In this document: positions 11,823 through 23,748 of the stretch, one piece after another | How the letters are laid out: each line of letters starts with the position of its first letter | Position numbering within the stretch: the first letter of the stretch is position 1 | Assembly (NCBI GenBank): GCA_016946835.1 | Contig: JACVTC010000022.1 | Location: 1,550,001 to 1,614,000 of the forward strand | Source of the DNA: Neocallimastix lanati (nom. inval.) | Lineage: Eukaryota; Neocallimastigomycota; Neocallimastigomycetes; Neocallimastigales; Neocallimastigaceae | Direction: 5' to 3' | DNA length: 64,000 bases | The notes under the pieces: generated by a model | Databases searched by the model: none | Told to the model about the DNA's origin: nothing | The model's input: only the letters and a program-made list of their open reading frames with translations | Translations under genes and position numbers: made by a program

Positions 11823-14816
11823 TTGTATTAACAAGATATATTTAATAATAACAATAACAAACAAATTCTTTATTTTATTTTAATAATTATAAAGAATTAT
11901 TATTATATTTATAATAATAACCCTTTTTTTTTTTTTTTTATTTTAATACTTTTTACTTTTTATATTAATATATTTTTTTTTTATTTTATTCTATTGGCTG
12001 ATTTAAACAAATAAAAGTTTAGTAAAAATAAAAATAATATAGATAAAATATTAATAATTAAACTTTATTAATTGTATTATCCCCTATATCGATTAGATTA
12101 AAGATACCCCAAATTCCATTTTTTCTTTATTCTTTTTTTTTTTTTTTTTTTTTTTTTTTGTTTATTTTTCAATTTTTTTTATTTTATTAATAAATAAAAT
12201 AAATGATATATGATAAATAAAAATTATTAATTAATGAAAATAATTTTATATTATTAAAAGTTAACATTTATATCCATTCCTTTTCAATGAATTTTTTTTT
12301 TTTTTTTTTTTTGATATTATATATTTATATGGTATTGTTTATATTTAAATAACATTATATATATTTATTTGATATTATTTATATTTATGTGATATTATAT
12401 ATATAATTGATAATGTTATTCTATATATAATCAATACTTGTATAGGATTATTATTTTAAATTTAAATATATTTTCAAGGATTAATTAACAATTATTTGTA
12501 ATTTATTAGAGATTAAGGAAAATCCCAAAAGTTCAAGATGAAAATTAAAAGAAATAATTTCCAATTATAAAATCACTAATGATAAATTAATATTTCTGTA
12601 ATATCTTAAAGTTATATTTATTTATATTATGTACTTTATATTTTTTATAAAAATATATAATTTTATATTTTATAGTATTTAAATATTATAATAAATCAAT
12701 AAAGAAATATATATTTCTTTTCATTCTTGTTTATTAAAAGTATAAACCATAAATATTTTTATAGGCCTGAAATAATATGGATACTACGTAATATTTAAAA
12801 AATATTAATAATAAACAAATAAAAGCAATAATATATGATTATCTTACTTTAAACTTTATTATCGCTAAATATTTTTCTTTTAATCAAATTTTATGAAATA
12901 TAAAATTAATTTATAACTATTAATATTAATTAAAAAAAGATAACTAAGAATGTTTTAATAATATATATATATTTAATAAATAAACAAATAAAGTCAAAGA
13001 TTAAATCAAAATCTATATATTACTAATATTTTATCATAACTTGTATATAAAATTTTTCATTAAATAAAAAAAATATTTATATATATTTATTAGTAATATC
13101 AAGGGAAAAAAAGTATCTCCTCCTTTAATCGGAGCTATTGTCGGAAAACAGTTAATTTAACCTAATCTGTCGGAAAAATTCAATAAAAAATAATTTTTAA
13201 ATTATTTATAAATAAATAAATAATTAAATAATAAATAAATAAATAGACAGATAGATTGATAGATAAATAAGTAAGTATTAAATAAATATATAAATAAATA
13301 AATAGATAAATAAATAAATAATTTTTTTCTATATTTACATGTTGGTAAATTTATTAATAAAATTTAATTTATATTTAATATTACCAATGGGCTACAAATT
13401 TTAATGAGATTATTATATATATAATATATATATTATATATAAAAATCAAATCATTAATATATAAAACACTTTTTTAATAGTATATACACATTGACACATT
13501 GCAATTATATAAATAACAATATACATATTATATTTTTACAACATAAAAAATATAATATGTATATTATTATTATTATTATTACTTTTTGAAAATAATAATA
13601 AATAATATTAATAAAATTATAAATATTGTATTTTTATATTTAATTTATTTATTGTATAGATATTCAAATATTTAGGGTAATTTTAATTATTAATCTTTAT
13701 TATAATTATACATAAATCATATTCAATTTATTATTATAAAATTAAAAAAATAAATCATACTAATATTGATTACTTTAAATAAGCCATTTATTTATTTAAA
13801 TATTTTATTTTTCAAACTAATTTTATTCAAATAAAAATATAGTAAAAAAAAAAAAAAAAAAAAAAAAAACATTAAAATTTTACAAAATAAAAAAGAAAAT
13901 TTTATTTTATTTTTATATATATATATATTTATATATAATTTTTTATATTTAATATTTATTTATATAGATATTTTAATACTTAATTTTTTATATTTATTTA
14001 TTTATTTATATATTTTTTATATATAATTTTTTATATTTATTTATATATATATTTTCGTATATAATTTTTTATATTTATTTATATATATATATTTGTATAT
14101 ATATTTTTTTTTATAAATTTTATTTTTTTTATATATTTATTTTTTTAAAATATATTTTTGATAATTAAAAAGAGAGATTTTGTATTACTTTTGAAATATA
14201 AACTTTAATATTATTTTAAATTATATCAAATCAATAGCCAATAAAATTAGATGTATACAATACTATCTCTATATATCCATATAAATTATTTAAAATTATT
14301 TATCATTTTTAATTTATGTTGTGTCTCTATTATTATATAAAAAAAATAATATGGTCAAATAAAATATATAAAATATATATTATATATATACTATACTATA
14401 AATTTTTTTTTTTTTTTTTTTTATTTAAACATTAAAATTTTTCTGTTTTTTTTTTTTTTTTTTTCATAAATATTAAAATAAAAAAATTTATATTTTTCAT
14501 AACTGTTTTAAATTAATTTAAAAAATTAAAAAGTATTTTTTTTTTTAAATTTATTTAAAAAAGTAGAGTTAATATTAATATCATACTTTAATAAATATTT
14601 ACATTATATATTTTATATATAATACTAAAATATTATTCAATTATAAAATTATATTTATAAATTGATTATAATAATAGGAAATTATTTAAATTTTTTTTTT
14701 TTTAATTATCAATATAATATATAAATAACTATATAATTATATAGAAATAAATATATAAATACACTATTTTAAAGAATCAAACAACAAATTAATTTTTAAT
14801 TTAACATAAAAAAAAA
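11046..14816. other. AT-rich intergenic region upstream of the sugar transporter
   Basis: It holds A or T homopolymers (11190-11227, 11709-11733, 12131-12159, 13842-13869), (AAT)n near 11795-11820 and (TA)n tracts. A short GC-richer island at about 13116-13175 (CTCCTCC..CGGAG, two CTGTCGGAAAA-like repeats) stands out. No coding sequence was recognised. The promoter of the gene at 14817 should lie in the last few hundred bases, but no defined element can be named. Confidence 0.5.
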
Positions 14817-16388
14817 ATGGAGGAAAATAAAGAACAAAGAGGTTTTTATAAACTTTCCTGGTTACAGCGTATAGGTTATGCATCTGGTGATCTTGCACAA
14901 AACTTCATTTATCAAACAATTAGTCAATATATTCTTATTTTTTATACTGATGTATATCTATTAGGAGGAGACCCATCAAAGACTGCTGGTTTGGCATCAA
15001 CAATGTTATTTGTTGTTCGTTTTATAGATTTAATTTGGGATCCAATTGTAGGAGCTTTAGTAGATAAGAAAAATCCTCGTTGGGGTAAATATCGTTCTTA
15101 TCTTATATTTGGAGGTCTTCCATTGAGTATTTTCTCTATTCTTTGTTTCTATGATGGATTTAAACCTTCCATTCTTTATGCATACATTACATACATTGGA
15201 CTTTCTATGCTTTACACTCTTGTTAACGTTCCTTATGGTGCATTAAATTCTTCATTAACTAGAGATACGGATGAAGTTACCATTCTTACTACAACTCGTA
15301 TGTTTTTCGCTAATATTGGTGGTTTTTGTGTTGGTGCTGGTGTACCAATCATTGTTGCCTTTTTTGCTGGTAAAAAAGTTCCATACGAATTAGTTTTCTT
15401 CCAAGGTATTGGTTCTCTTCCTTCCTTTATCTTTTTACCTTTAATTCCGGTCATTAAAAGTAAAGTTGGTAAGAAGAATATGTTCTATCTTTTCATCACC
15501 ATTGCTATTTTTGGAATGGCCATGTTATACGTTGTCAGTAGATATGATATTAACAAATATATTGTTTTAATTTACATTGCTCAATTTATAAAGGGAACTG
15601 GTCTCACTGTTGCTGGAGGATACGCGTGGGTTTTAGTTCCAGAAGTTATTTCTTATGGTGAATATAAAACTGGCCGTAGAATTTCTGGTATTGTAAATTC
15701 TCTTACTGGTATTTTTTACAGAGCTGGTGTTGTTATTGGTGGATTAGTTCCAGGAAAGGTTTTAGATTGGACAAATTATAAGGCTCCTGATGAAGAAGAA
15801 ACCAATTTACCAAATGATTCAAGAGCATGGTTCTGGACCATTTTTATTTATTCTGTTGTAGGTTTCTTCCTTCTTGTTTTCTGTTTCATTGAAAGTAAGG
15901 AACGTGTTGTTATGAAAGATAAGGAAGAAAAAAATGTAAAATTTAGTGATTTATGGGTTGAATTTATACGTAATCGTCCATTACGTGTCGTTGCTCTCTA
16001 CTTCATTACGTCCTTCACCTTAGGTAATATTAATAGTGCCTCTGGTGCCTATTTAATGAATAATCTTGAGGCCCAATCTTCAAGTGCACAAGAAGGTATT
16101 CGTTGGTTGGTAAGTGTTATCCCAGCCGCGTTATTAATTCTTGAAATGATAATCATATCTAGATATGAATTGACGGATGAAAAAATTGATGAAATTAACA
16201 TGGCTATTGAAAATAATGAACATATTAAACCTGAAAGTGATATTACTGAAATTGAAGTTGAAGATCCGAATAAAATTGAAAAAGAGAAAGAAAAAGAAAT
16301 CAATACTGAAAAAAATAAAAAGGAAAAAGATATCAGTGATATTGAAGCTAATGATGATGATACTATTGATGTTAAAGTGGATAAATAA
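14817..16388 (+). CDS. GPH/MelB-family (MFS_2) sugar:cation symporter with rearranged helix order
   Basis: The product (523 aa) is a glycoside-pentoside-hexuronide:cation symporter of the MelB type and should import a sugar at the plasma membrane. The N-terminal half is canonical: GDLAQNFIYQTISQY..FYTDV (residues 24-46), D71 and D75 in FIDLIWDPIVG, and RWGKYRSYL (88-96). The loop motif VPEVISYGEYKTGRR is at residues 274-288. After helix 5 the order is unusual. Blocks that normally form helices 8-11 (about 191-330) come before blocks that normally form helices 6-7 (ESKERV at 359-364, NRPL at 386-389). The normal last helix (GIRWLVSVIPAALL..ISRYELTDEKIDEI) follows. The frame is open throughout. 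The C-terminal tail (465-523) is charged and Lys/Glu-rich. There is no intron, and base composition is far higher in GC than the flanks. The family is mostly bacterial, so bacterial origin is plausible. An AATAAA signal follows the stop. The substrate cannot be told. Confidence 0.88.
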   Translation: MEENKEQRGFYKLSWLQRIGYASGDLAQNFIYQTISQYILIFYTDVYLLGGDPSKTAGLASTMLFVVRFIDLIWDPIVGALVDKKNPRWGKYRSYLIFGGLPLSIFSILCFYDGFKPSILYAYITYIGLSMLYTLVNVPYGALNSSLTRDTDEVTILTTTRMFFANIGGFCVGAGVPIIVAFFAGKKVPYELVFFQGIGSLPSFIFLPLIPVIKSKVGKKNMFYLFITIAIFGMAMLYVVSRYDINKYIVLIYIAQFIKGTGLTVAGGYAWVLVPEVISYGEYKTGRRISGIVNSLTGIFYRAGVVIGGLVPGKVLDWTNYKAPDEEETNLPNDSRAWFWTIFIYSVVGFFLLVFCFIESKERVVMKDKEEKNVKFSDLWVEFIRNRPLRVVALYFITSFTLGNINSASGAYLMNNLEAQSSSAQEGIRWLVSVIPAALLILEMIIISRYELTDEKIDEINMAIENNEHIKPESDITEIEVEDPNKIEKEKEKEINTEKNKKEKDISDIEANDDDTIDVKVDK

Positions 16389-16448
16389 AAATAGAATAAA
16401 AGTCATATTAATATTTAAAAATGGGTTTTTTCATGGGATGATACTAAC

Positions 16449-16483
<35 letters not shown>

Positions 16484-16906
16484 CTTTATTTTTAATATTT
16501 AATTATTTTATTTTCATTTTTATAACTTCTTCAATAATTTTATATATATTATATTTATATTTAAAATGTTTATTTATTATTAATAGGAATTTATTGAATA
16601 CCATTTTTTTTTTTTTTAAAATAAAATTAAATGAAACGCTTTTTTTTTATTTTTATTTTTGTTCTAAAAATGTAATATTTATCATTAATATTATTAAATT
16701 AAATTGGTTTTAATTTTATTTAATTATTATAATTTAATTATACATAACAATTATAATTTTTACTATTCTTTATTAATTCTTTAAAAATAAAAAGAAAAAA
16801 TAAAAAAAAAATAAAAAATGAATAAATAAAATAAAATAAAACAAAATAATAGTTTGATTTCAGTTATGTCTATAATAATAATTATTACAAGAATTATTAT
16901 TATATA

Positions 16907-16970
<64 letters not shown>

Positions 16971-17089
16971 CAATTCATTTTATTTTATTTATAAATAAAG
17001 TATTTTTTATTATGTTACTTCTACTTAAATTTAATTTTTTTTAAAAAGTTTTATTTATATATTTATTTATTTTTTTTTTTTTTTGAAAA
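16389..17089. other. AT-rich 3' flank of the transporter
   Basis: GAATAAAAG at 16394-16402 is a likely polyadenylation signal for the upstream gene. After it come A (16455-16480) and T (16937-16970) homopolymers and a (TA)n tract. The long Lys/Ile-rich frame that overlaps the gene end is a shadow. Confidence 0.5.
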
Positions 17090-17260
17090 TTTATATTTGA
17101 ATTTTTTCAATTGTTTTGTTGATCTCATTATCGTAACCTGAAATTAAAATATCATCAACACATAAAGTTAATAAACTTATTAATTTTTTATTATTATTAT
17201 ATTTTTCCAAATAGGTCCTTGTCAGTTTTATAACGAATATAAGCAATTCTCATGACAAAA
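17090..17260 (-). pseudogene. Copia reverse transcriptase fragment
   Basis: Minus-strand translation gives ISLLTLCVDDILISGYDNEI followed by NKTIEKI. This is the copia polymerase signature (YVDD-type box, Tyr replaced by Cys) and its downstream helix. Only about 50 codons remain and no other copia domain is contiguous. Confidence 0.6.
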
Positions 17261-18274
17261 ATTAATAAATAAAAATTCAATTATAAACAATATTTAAAAT
17301 TATTAATTAAAAATCAATCGAAACTATAAATTCTAAAATCTTCTTTACATATGCTTTATATGAAGAGCTAGAACGATTCTTAGTACAGTTCCTGAAAGTG
17401 CTCTGAATAAACAACAAAATGATATTAAAATCATGCTCCAAACTTGAATATTAAATGAGTAATTATCATTTGAAAATGAGCACTGACTTTCTATTAAACA
17501 ACAAATACAATTAATTAATAATTTTTATAACTTAAAATTAAATAATTAATTTAGTATTAATTGCAATTACTATTCCGGAATAATTATAAATACTCTAATT
17601 CACTTCACTTCATATAATAAGAAAAATTATTTTTATTATAATAATTACTAATAATTATATTTTTATAATAATTTTTATATTTACAAATATTATAATTTAG
17701 TTTATTGATAGTCTTTTAAGATATTCTTCTAAAGCAAAACAATATAAAAGAAATTCTTAACAATAACAATATTAATATAAATGATAATATAAATATTTAT
17801 ATCATTATTTCTAGTTATAATAAACATTATTATTAGTTTAGTATTATTTTATATAATTGTTTAGTCTTAGATATATCTAATATATAGTTTTATTTAAAAA
17901 TCATCAATTAAGATAATAGTAATTAAATAGTCATTAGTTATAAATTATAAAATATTGCATTTGATGTAAAATATAAATGGTTCTAAAGATTTCTAATAAT
18001 TAAATTTCTTTGTAAGATTATAAATTATTAAACACTAAACATTAAATACTAAATATTAAGCATTAATTATTATCTAATTAATTATAATCTTTAAAAACTA
18101 ATAAAAATTTATATTCTAATAAAATGAATTATGAAGTTTTCTTAAAAATTAATATTAAAATTATATTCTTATAAAGCATTTTTGTATTTCGTATACTTTA
18201 ATAAATCATAATCATAATTAGTTTAATTAAATTTTTAAATATTTAAAAAAATTTTATGGAAAAATATTTAAATA
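17261..18274. other. AT-rich spacer
   Basis: No gene was recognised. A slightly less AT-rich patch at 17340-17500 has no readable protein on either strand. Confidence 0.5.
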
Positions 18275-18430
18275 GGAGTGTTGCATTTTGGAACGTGGCT
18301 TATAATGAAAAATTAATTTTTAATTTAACGCCCCACATTTTTTTTCTTTTTTTAATAATTGTAAATAAATAAATAAAATAAATATAAATATAAATGGATT
18401 ATTTTTTTTTCTTTTTTTGTTTTTTTCTAA
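18275..18430 (+). repeat. Left copy of an inverted repeat of about 150 bp
   Basis: Starts GGAGTGTTGCATTTTGGAAC, continues GTGGCTTATAATGAAAAATT and a T run, then AATAATTGTAAATAAATAAA. Its reverse complement, with substitutions and small gaps, lies at about 27262-27413. The end motif is that of the dispersed MITE family. Confidence 0.6.
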
Positions 18431-18588
18431 TAAACACATTATTTATAATAAATAAATTAAATATTAATAAATATTATTATTATTTTAACAAAAAATATTA
18501 AATTATTTCTTTAAAATTAAATATTATCAAATATTTTAACAAAAAGTATTAGAATATTATTTTAAAATTTAATAGTATTGTATATTAT

Positions 18589-18847
18589 TGTTAGAATACA
18601 AAGAAAAATATATTAAATTTATATTAAAATAATTTATGTGTATTAAATAAATTAAAAGATATTTTTATAATACAACGAACTCGTTAAGCTAATACAATGA
18701 AATATATTATGTAATAATTTCTCGTTATATTTTTATTTAGCCACAAATAGTATAAATACAAATGTAATCTCATAAATTTTAAAAATCAAGTAATTACTCA
18801 TATTAAAATAAATAAACTTTAATCAATAAAATATTTTATAAACAAAA
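18589..18847 (+). repeat. 5' LTR of the copia element
   Basis: 259 bp, starting TGTTAGAATACA. It contains a TATA-like AGTATAAATACAAATG (about 18750-18765), the probable promoter of the element. Its right end (ATAAACAAAA) is set by where identity with the 3' LTR stops and by the target duplication. Confidence 0.9.
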
Positions 18848-18882
18848 GATTAAGAGTCTCATCCTCTTATACTATCTACGAC

Positions 18883-21800
18883 ATGTCTAACGAAACCAAA
18901 TTAAGAACTGAAGATATTCTCAATAAGGATAACTTCGAAAACTGGGAATTCCTTATTAAAAACATTCTCAAATCTTTAAAAATTTTACAGTATGTAAATG
19001 AGAATGTAATCGGTAAATTAAATGATAAGCTTAAGGAGGAAAAGGGAAAACCCAAATCCGACGAAACCGTCAAAGCTATCAAGGACTTGGAAAAGGATAT
19101 CAAAGAAGCTGAAACTCAAGATGCCTTAGCCAGTACCATTATCAGTAAAAATGTAAGTCAAGAAGTTTTGAGCTACATAAGATATCTTACCACCGCCTAT
19201 GATATTATGGAAAAATTAAAGGTCTTATATGGAAAAAAGAAAACTGCTGATCTCAACTACTGGTTGAAGAAGTTATATTCTTTAAAAGCCAAAAATCTTT
19301 CGGAATGCAAGGATATCATTAATCAAATTAAAGAAATCTTTGAAGTAATGGATAAGAACAATATCAAACTCGGAACTTGGGAAAAGATCAGGGTTTTATA
19401 TTTGTCTTATCCAAAAGTTTTAAGAGACCTTATTCATCCTAGTGGAACAGAAACAGTTGATGACTTCCTCGAAGAGTCAATCAACAAGATTAATTTCCAC
19501 ATTTTCCTGCACAGTGCTATCAATTTCGATAGAAGCGTCACAGATAAAGGTGACTTCATGGATATTGATAACATTGAGTCAAGCGGTTCAAAAAATAATA
19601 AAACCAGACCAAGTCCGGAGCCAAACTATTGTTACCTGTGCAAAATGTTTGGACATACTACCGATGAATGTAGATTTAACCTTATCAACAAAAACAGGAA
19701 CAGATCGACTCAAAAAGGCAAGAAGCAATCAAACAAAAAGAAAACTAAAATCAATAAAAGGAAAGGTAAAAATAGCCACCAAAAATCAATTGCAAACGTC
19801 GAATATGAAGAACGAAATTCTGATGAAGAACTTTCCTTAGAAGAACTTAGGACCATGTATGATAAAAATTTAGACAGCTTTGAGCCGTTAGAAGAAAAAA
19901 AGAACACTAAAGAAAACTATGAAAATAAATGCATTTCTTTAGTATTAAATTCTTCAGAAGATACAACGATTTGGACCTTTGATACTGGTGCTTCAGAGCA
20001 CATTACCAATAACAAAGATATCCTCTCAAACTTTAGAGAAGAAAAGATCACTATGCAGTGTGCAAATAATTCAATCTGTGAGTTTGACGGGGTTGGTACC
20101 TATGAAGGAAGTATTAATGGTTACAACATAAAATTCGAAAATGTCCTCTATTCTAAACAAGTTAACAAGAATCTTCTGAGTGGAATTAAACTTGCGAAGA
20201 ATGGATTAAAATGTAACATTAAATCCAGGAGAGACAAAGTTTTTCTCACTTTAAAAACCACACTTGAAAACAAAAGAACAATTAATATAGGCACATTTAA
20301 AGCTAATAAAAACAATACAATTCATATACTTACGAAGAATAAATCGAATTTAAAGAATTGTATTGACATCGTTTCACCTGAAGAAACAATGGACATAAAT
20401 GACCAGTCTAAAATGCTATGGCATAGAAGACTTGGACATTTTTATCAAGACAATTTAACTAAATATCTAAAACTCCACAATGTCAAAATTAATGAATGCT
20501 TAAATTGTAAAATTGCCAAATTAAATAGGAAACCCCATAATGGAGACACTCCAAAAGCAAAGCATCCACTAGATGTAGTCCATTCTGATGTTATCGGTCC
20601 TATTTCAAAATCATACTCAGGGAAAAGGTATGTTCTTACCTTTATTGACGAATATACTCGCAAAAGTTGGATCTTCCTCTTGGAAAACAAATCAGAAGTT
20701 CCAAGAACAATTATAAATTTCTTTACTTACTTAAATAATCAATTCTATTATAATATTAAAACTTTTCGTTCGGATCAAGGTACTGAATATAACAATAAAA
20801 AGGTACTAAACTACTGCAAGGAACACGGTATAATAAAAACATTTTCACCACCATACAACCCTCAAAACAACGGGATTGCTGAACGATTCAACTACACCAT
20901 TGTAAGTTGTGCAAAAACTTTAATTCAGTGGAGCAAAATGTCTAGTGAGTTTTGGGATTACGCTATCAAATATGCAAATTTACTTTATAACATAACTCCA
21001 CATAAAGGAATTGGAAATAAAATTCCAAATGAAATCTATTATAACAAAAAGATCAGTCTTAAATATATTAAAGTTTTTGGTTGTGATGCCTACTATAAAG
21101 ATTTTTCACAAGGAAAAATGAAATTTGATAGCAACAGTAAAAAGGGCGTATTTTTAGGAATAAGCATTGAATCCAATTGCTATATAATTATGGATTCAAA
21201 GGACTACAGTATTCACTTAGTAAGAGAAGCAGTATTTGATGAAGAAACTCCATCAAATTTATCAACCAAGATACGCAACAATAAATTACCAACCAACATT
21301 TTCAATAACGACAATTATATTTACGAATTACCAATTATCAACTCTAACGAAAATGAAAATACATACGATGATTCTGGAAAATTGATATACAATGAAGAAT
21401 CTAATGAAGAATCTAATGAAGAATCTAATGAAGAATCTAATGAAGAATCTAATGAAGAATCTAATGAAGAATCTAATGAAGAATCTAATGAAGAATCTAA
21501 TGAAGAATCTAATGAAGAATCTAATGAAGAATCTAATGAAGAATCTAATGAAGAATCTAATGAAGAATCTAATGAAGAATCTAATGAAGAATCTAATGAA
21601 GAATCTAATGAAGAATCTAATGAAGAATCTAATGAAGAATCTAATGAAGAAAATACAGAATCCAAAGAAAATAATTCTTCATCAAGAAAAGGTAAGGAAT
21701 CAGAAATTGATTCATCTGTTTCATCTATTAAAAACAATAATATTAATAAAATTATAAATACTCCTATTACTAACAACAAGAAAGATGAGAATAATAACTC

Positions 21801-23727
21801 TGCTAAAGGTAAGGAACCTGAAGACAATTATCTAAATGATGAAAAAATTGAATCCATTGATGATCTCGCTTCAGATTTCCAATCTATTAGTGTTTCAAAT
21901 GATGAATCAAATTTCTCTGGGGACATTTCTTTAGAAAAGGATAAAATAAAATTTAATCCATCCACTAAAAGAAAGTCATCAACTTGTAATATTTCACCTA
22001 CCAAAAAGAAGATTAACTTAAACAATGAAATATTAAACACTGTTCCCCTTAAACATAAATTGATTCATTCCGAACATCCAGAGAGTAAGAAATTAAGACC
22101 ATCCATGAATGAATCGCATAAAAGACCTGGAAACCCTATTCAATCCAACAGTAACAAAAAGCACAAGATCTCCCTCGACAATGTTGAAACTTCTAAAAGA
22201 TGTATTACCGAAACACCTCTTTCATATAAACAAGCCATCACGCGTTCAGATAAAATCCGGTGGATAGAAGCTATGAATTCCGAATTACAAAACTTCTATG
22301 ACAACCGAACCATGATTTTTGTTAAATCGCTTCCTCCTGATGTTAAACCCATAACTACTAAGTGGGTTTATACTCTAAAAAAGGACGGTAATGGTAATAT
22401 CTCAAAATACAAGGCTCGTCTGGTTGCTCGTGGTTTCACCCAGAGAAAGGGAATTGATTATAACTTAACATATTCTCCTACCCTTAGTTTAGATAGTCTA
22501 AAACTTATAATTGCGCTTGCTTCAAAATTCAATTGGGATCTAATGCAGCTTGATATTAAAGCTGCCTATCTTAATGCTCCGTTGGATAAGGATATTTATG
22601 TTAATATCCCCCCTGGTGACAAGAATTTTGGTAAAGGTTATTGGCTTCTTAGAAAAGCTTTATACGGATTAAAACAGTCAGGTCGCCAATGGCACATCCA
22701 CTTCACAAACTTTCTCAAAAATAATGGTTTCACTCAATTGACATCTGAACCATGTATTTTTGTTAAAATGGAGGGAGGAAGAGCTGTCTGTATTATTGGA
22801 GTTTACGTGGATGACTTATTAATAACAGGAATAAAATACTATATAAATAAAATTATTAAAAGAATTAAGAAAAACTTTAAAGTTTCAAAATGCAGTGAAG
22901 CGGATTATATTTTAGGAATTAATATTGAAAAGGAAAATACAAGCTGCGTAATTTCTCAAATTCAATTAATAAATGATATATTACAAAAATTCAAAGTTAA
23001 AAATATAAGAAAGTCAAAAACGCCTTGTTCAAGCATCTCAAATTCAGCAAAGAATAATGAACCATTCGATAAAACAACATTTAAAAGTGCAATCGGATCG
23101 TTAATCTATCTAGCCAGGTGTACCCGTCCAGATATTACTTACGCTGTAGGAAAGATTGCTAGAAATTCTGAGAATCCTACCATAGCTGATTGGAAAATGG
23201 TAATAAATATATTAAAATACTTAAATTATACTAAATACTACAAAATTAAATATAAAGGACAGGGGGAAATTATGGCATATACTGATGCTGACTACGCTGG
23301 TGACCCAAAAGATAGGAAATCTACTTCGGGGTATATAATATCAATGAATAATGATCCAATATGTTGGCAATCCAAGAAACAAACAGTAGTTGCCACATCT
23401 ACCGCGGAAGCTGAATACATTGCTACCGCTGAATGTACTAAAAAGGTTTTATGGATCCGAAATATTTTATATGAAATATTCAACATTAAAAAACCAATAA
23501 AAATATTCACTGATAACTTAGCAAGTAAAACGACAATAGAAAACGGTGAACTCAACAATAAATTAAAACATATAGAAATAAAATTTTACTTCAATAAAGA
23601 TAATATCAAAAATAACAGAATAAAATTAGAATACATCAATACCGAAAGGATGTTGGCAGATCCATTAACAAAAGATTTTAATGGACCAAAAATGACTAAG
23701 TTTACAAACCAAATCTTTGACAAGTAA
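18883..23727 (+). CDS. Copia Gag-Pol polyprotein
   Basis: 1614 aa in one frame, with no frameshift between Gag and Pol. Domains in order: Gag (start DNFENWEFLIKNIL, 1-240); CCHC zinc knuckle CYLCKMFGHTTDEC (249-262); aspartic protease DTGASEH (367-373); integrase zinc finger HRRLGH..C..C (about 514-545); integrase core with DVIGP (about 566), SDQGTEY (about 630) and the Glu of GIAERF (about 667); reverse transcriptase from WVYTLKKDGNG (about 1161) with YVDD at 1308-1311; RNase H (AYTDADYAGD near 1465, then STAEAEYIA and FTDNLAS). All key motifs are intact, so the copy may be active. Between integrase and reverse transcriptase lies an EESN tetrapeptide repeat of about 21 copies, then Ser/Asn/Lys-rich sequence. 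The ATG at 18883 lies 35 nt after the 5' LTR. Confidence 0.95.
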   Translation: MSNETKLRTEDILNKDNFENWEFLIKNILKSLKILQYVNENVIGKLNDKLKEEKGKPKSDETVKAIKDLEKDIKEAETQDALASTIISKNVSQEVLSYIRYLTTAYDIMEKLKVLYGKKKTADLNYWLKKLYSLKAKNLSECKDIINQIKEIFEVMDKNNIKLGTWEKIRVLYLSYPKVLRDLIHPSGTETVDDFLEESINKINFHIFLHSAINFDRSVTDKGDFMDIDNIESSGSKNNKTRPSPEPNYCYLCKMFGHTTDECRFNLINKNRNRSTQKGKKQSNKKKTKINKRKGKNSHQKSIANVEYEERNSDEELSLEELRTMYDKNLDSFEPLEEKKNTKENYENKCISLVLNSSEDTTIWTFDTGASEHITNNKDILSNFREEKITMQCANNSICEFDGVGTYEGSINGYNIKFENVLYSKQVNKNLLSGIKLAKNGLKCNIKSRRDKVFLTLKTTLENKRTINIGTFKANKNNTIHILTKNKSNLKNCIDIVSPEETMDINDQSKMLWHRRLGHFYQDNLTKYLKLHNVKINECLNCKIAKLNRKPHNGDTPKAKHPLDVVHSDVIGPISKSYSGKRYVLTFIDEYTRKSWIFLLENKSEVPRTIINFFTYLNNQFYYNIKTFRSDQGTEYNNKKVLNYCKEHGIIKTFSPPYNPQNNGIAERFNYTIVSCAKTLIQWSKMSSEFWDYAIKYANLLYNITPHKGIGNKIPNEIYYNKKISLKYIKVFGCDAYYKDFSQGKMKFDSNSKKGVFLGISIESNCYIIMDSKDYSIHLVREAVFDEETPSNLSTKIRNNKLPTNIFNNDNYIYELPIINSNENENTYDDSGKLIYNEESNEESNEESNEESNEESNEESNEESNEESNEESNEESNEESNEESNEESNEESNEESNEESNEESNEESNEESNEESNEESNEENTESKENNSSSRKGKESEIDSSVSSIKNNNINKIINTPITNNKKDENNNSAKGKEPEDNYLNDEKIESIDDLASDFQSISVSNDESNFSGDISLEKDKIKFNPSTKRKSSTCNISPTKKKINLNNEILNTVPLKHKLIHSEHPESKKLRPSMNESHKRPGNPIQSNSNKKHKISLDNVETSKRCITETPLSYKQAITRSDKIRWIEAMNSELQNFYDNRTMIFVKSLPPDVKPITTKWVYTLKKDGNGNISKYKARLVARGFTQRKGIDYNLTYSPTLSLDSLKLIIALASKFNWDLMQLDIKAAYLNAPLDKDIYVNIPPGDKNFGKGYWLLRKALYGLKQSGRQWHIHFTNFLKNNGFTQLTSEPCIFVKMEGGRAVCIIGVYVDDLLITGIKYYINKIIKRIKKNFKVSKCSEADYILGINIEKENTSCVISQIQLINDILQKFKVKNIRKSKTPCSSISNSAKNNEPFDKTTFKSAIGSLIYLARCTRPDITYAVGKIARNSENPTIADWKMVINILKYLNYTKYYKIKYKGQGEIMAYTDADYAGDPKDRKSTSGYIISMNNDPICWQSKKQTVVATSTAEAEYIATAECTKKVLWIRNILYEIFNIKKPIKIFTDNLASKTTIENGELNNKLKHIEIKFYFNKDNIKNNRIKLEYINTERMLADPLTKDFNGPKMTKFTNQIFDK
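21391..21650 (+). repeat. 12-bp coding minisatellite in copia pol
   Basis: About 21 near-perfect copies of GAATCTAATGAA encode (EESN)n. The unit is a multiple of three, so copy-number change keeps the frame. Shadow frames here give runs of MKNL and SSLD repeats. Confidence 0.95.
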
Positions 23728-23748
23728 ACATTCTGGTCTGAGGGGGAA

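Noticed and set aside
16177-16713. 178-aa Lys/Ile-rich frame overlapping the sugar transporter end
   Set aside because: Shadow frame of the charged tail continued into A/T-rich flank; no domain.
17340-17500. GC-richer patch that looked like a small RNA gene
   Set aside because: No A/B boxes, no stable arms and no protein reading.
21392-21757. MKNL-repeat frame, and SSLD-repeat frame on the other strand
   Set aside because: Shadow translations of the 12-bp repeat in copia pol.
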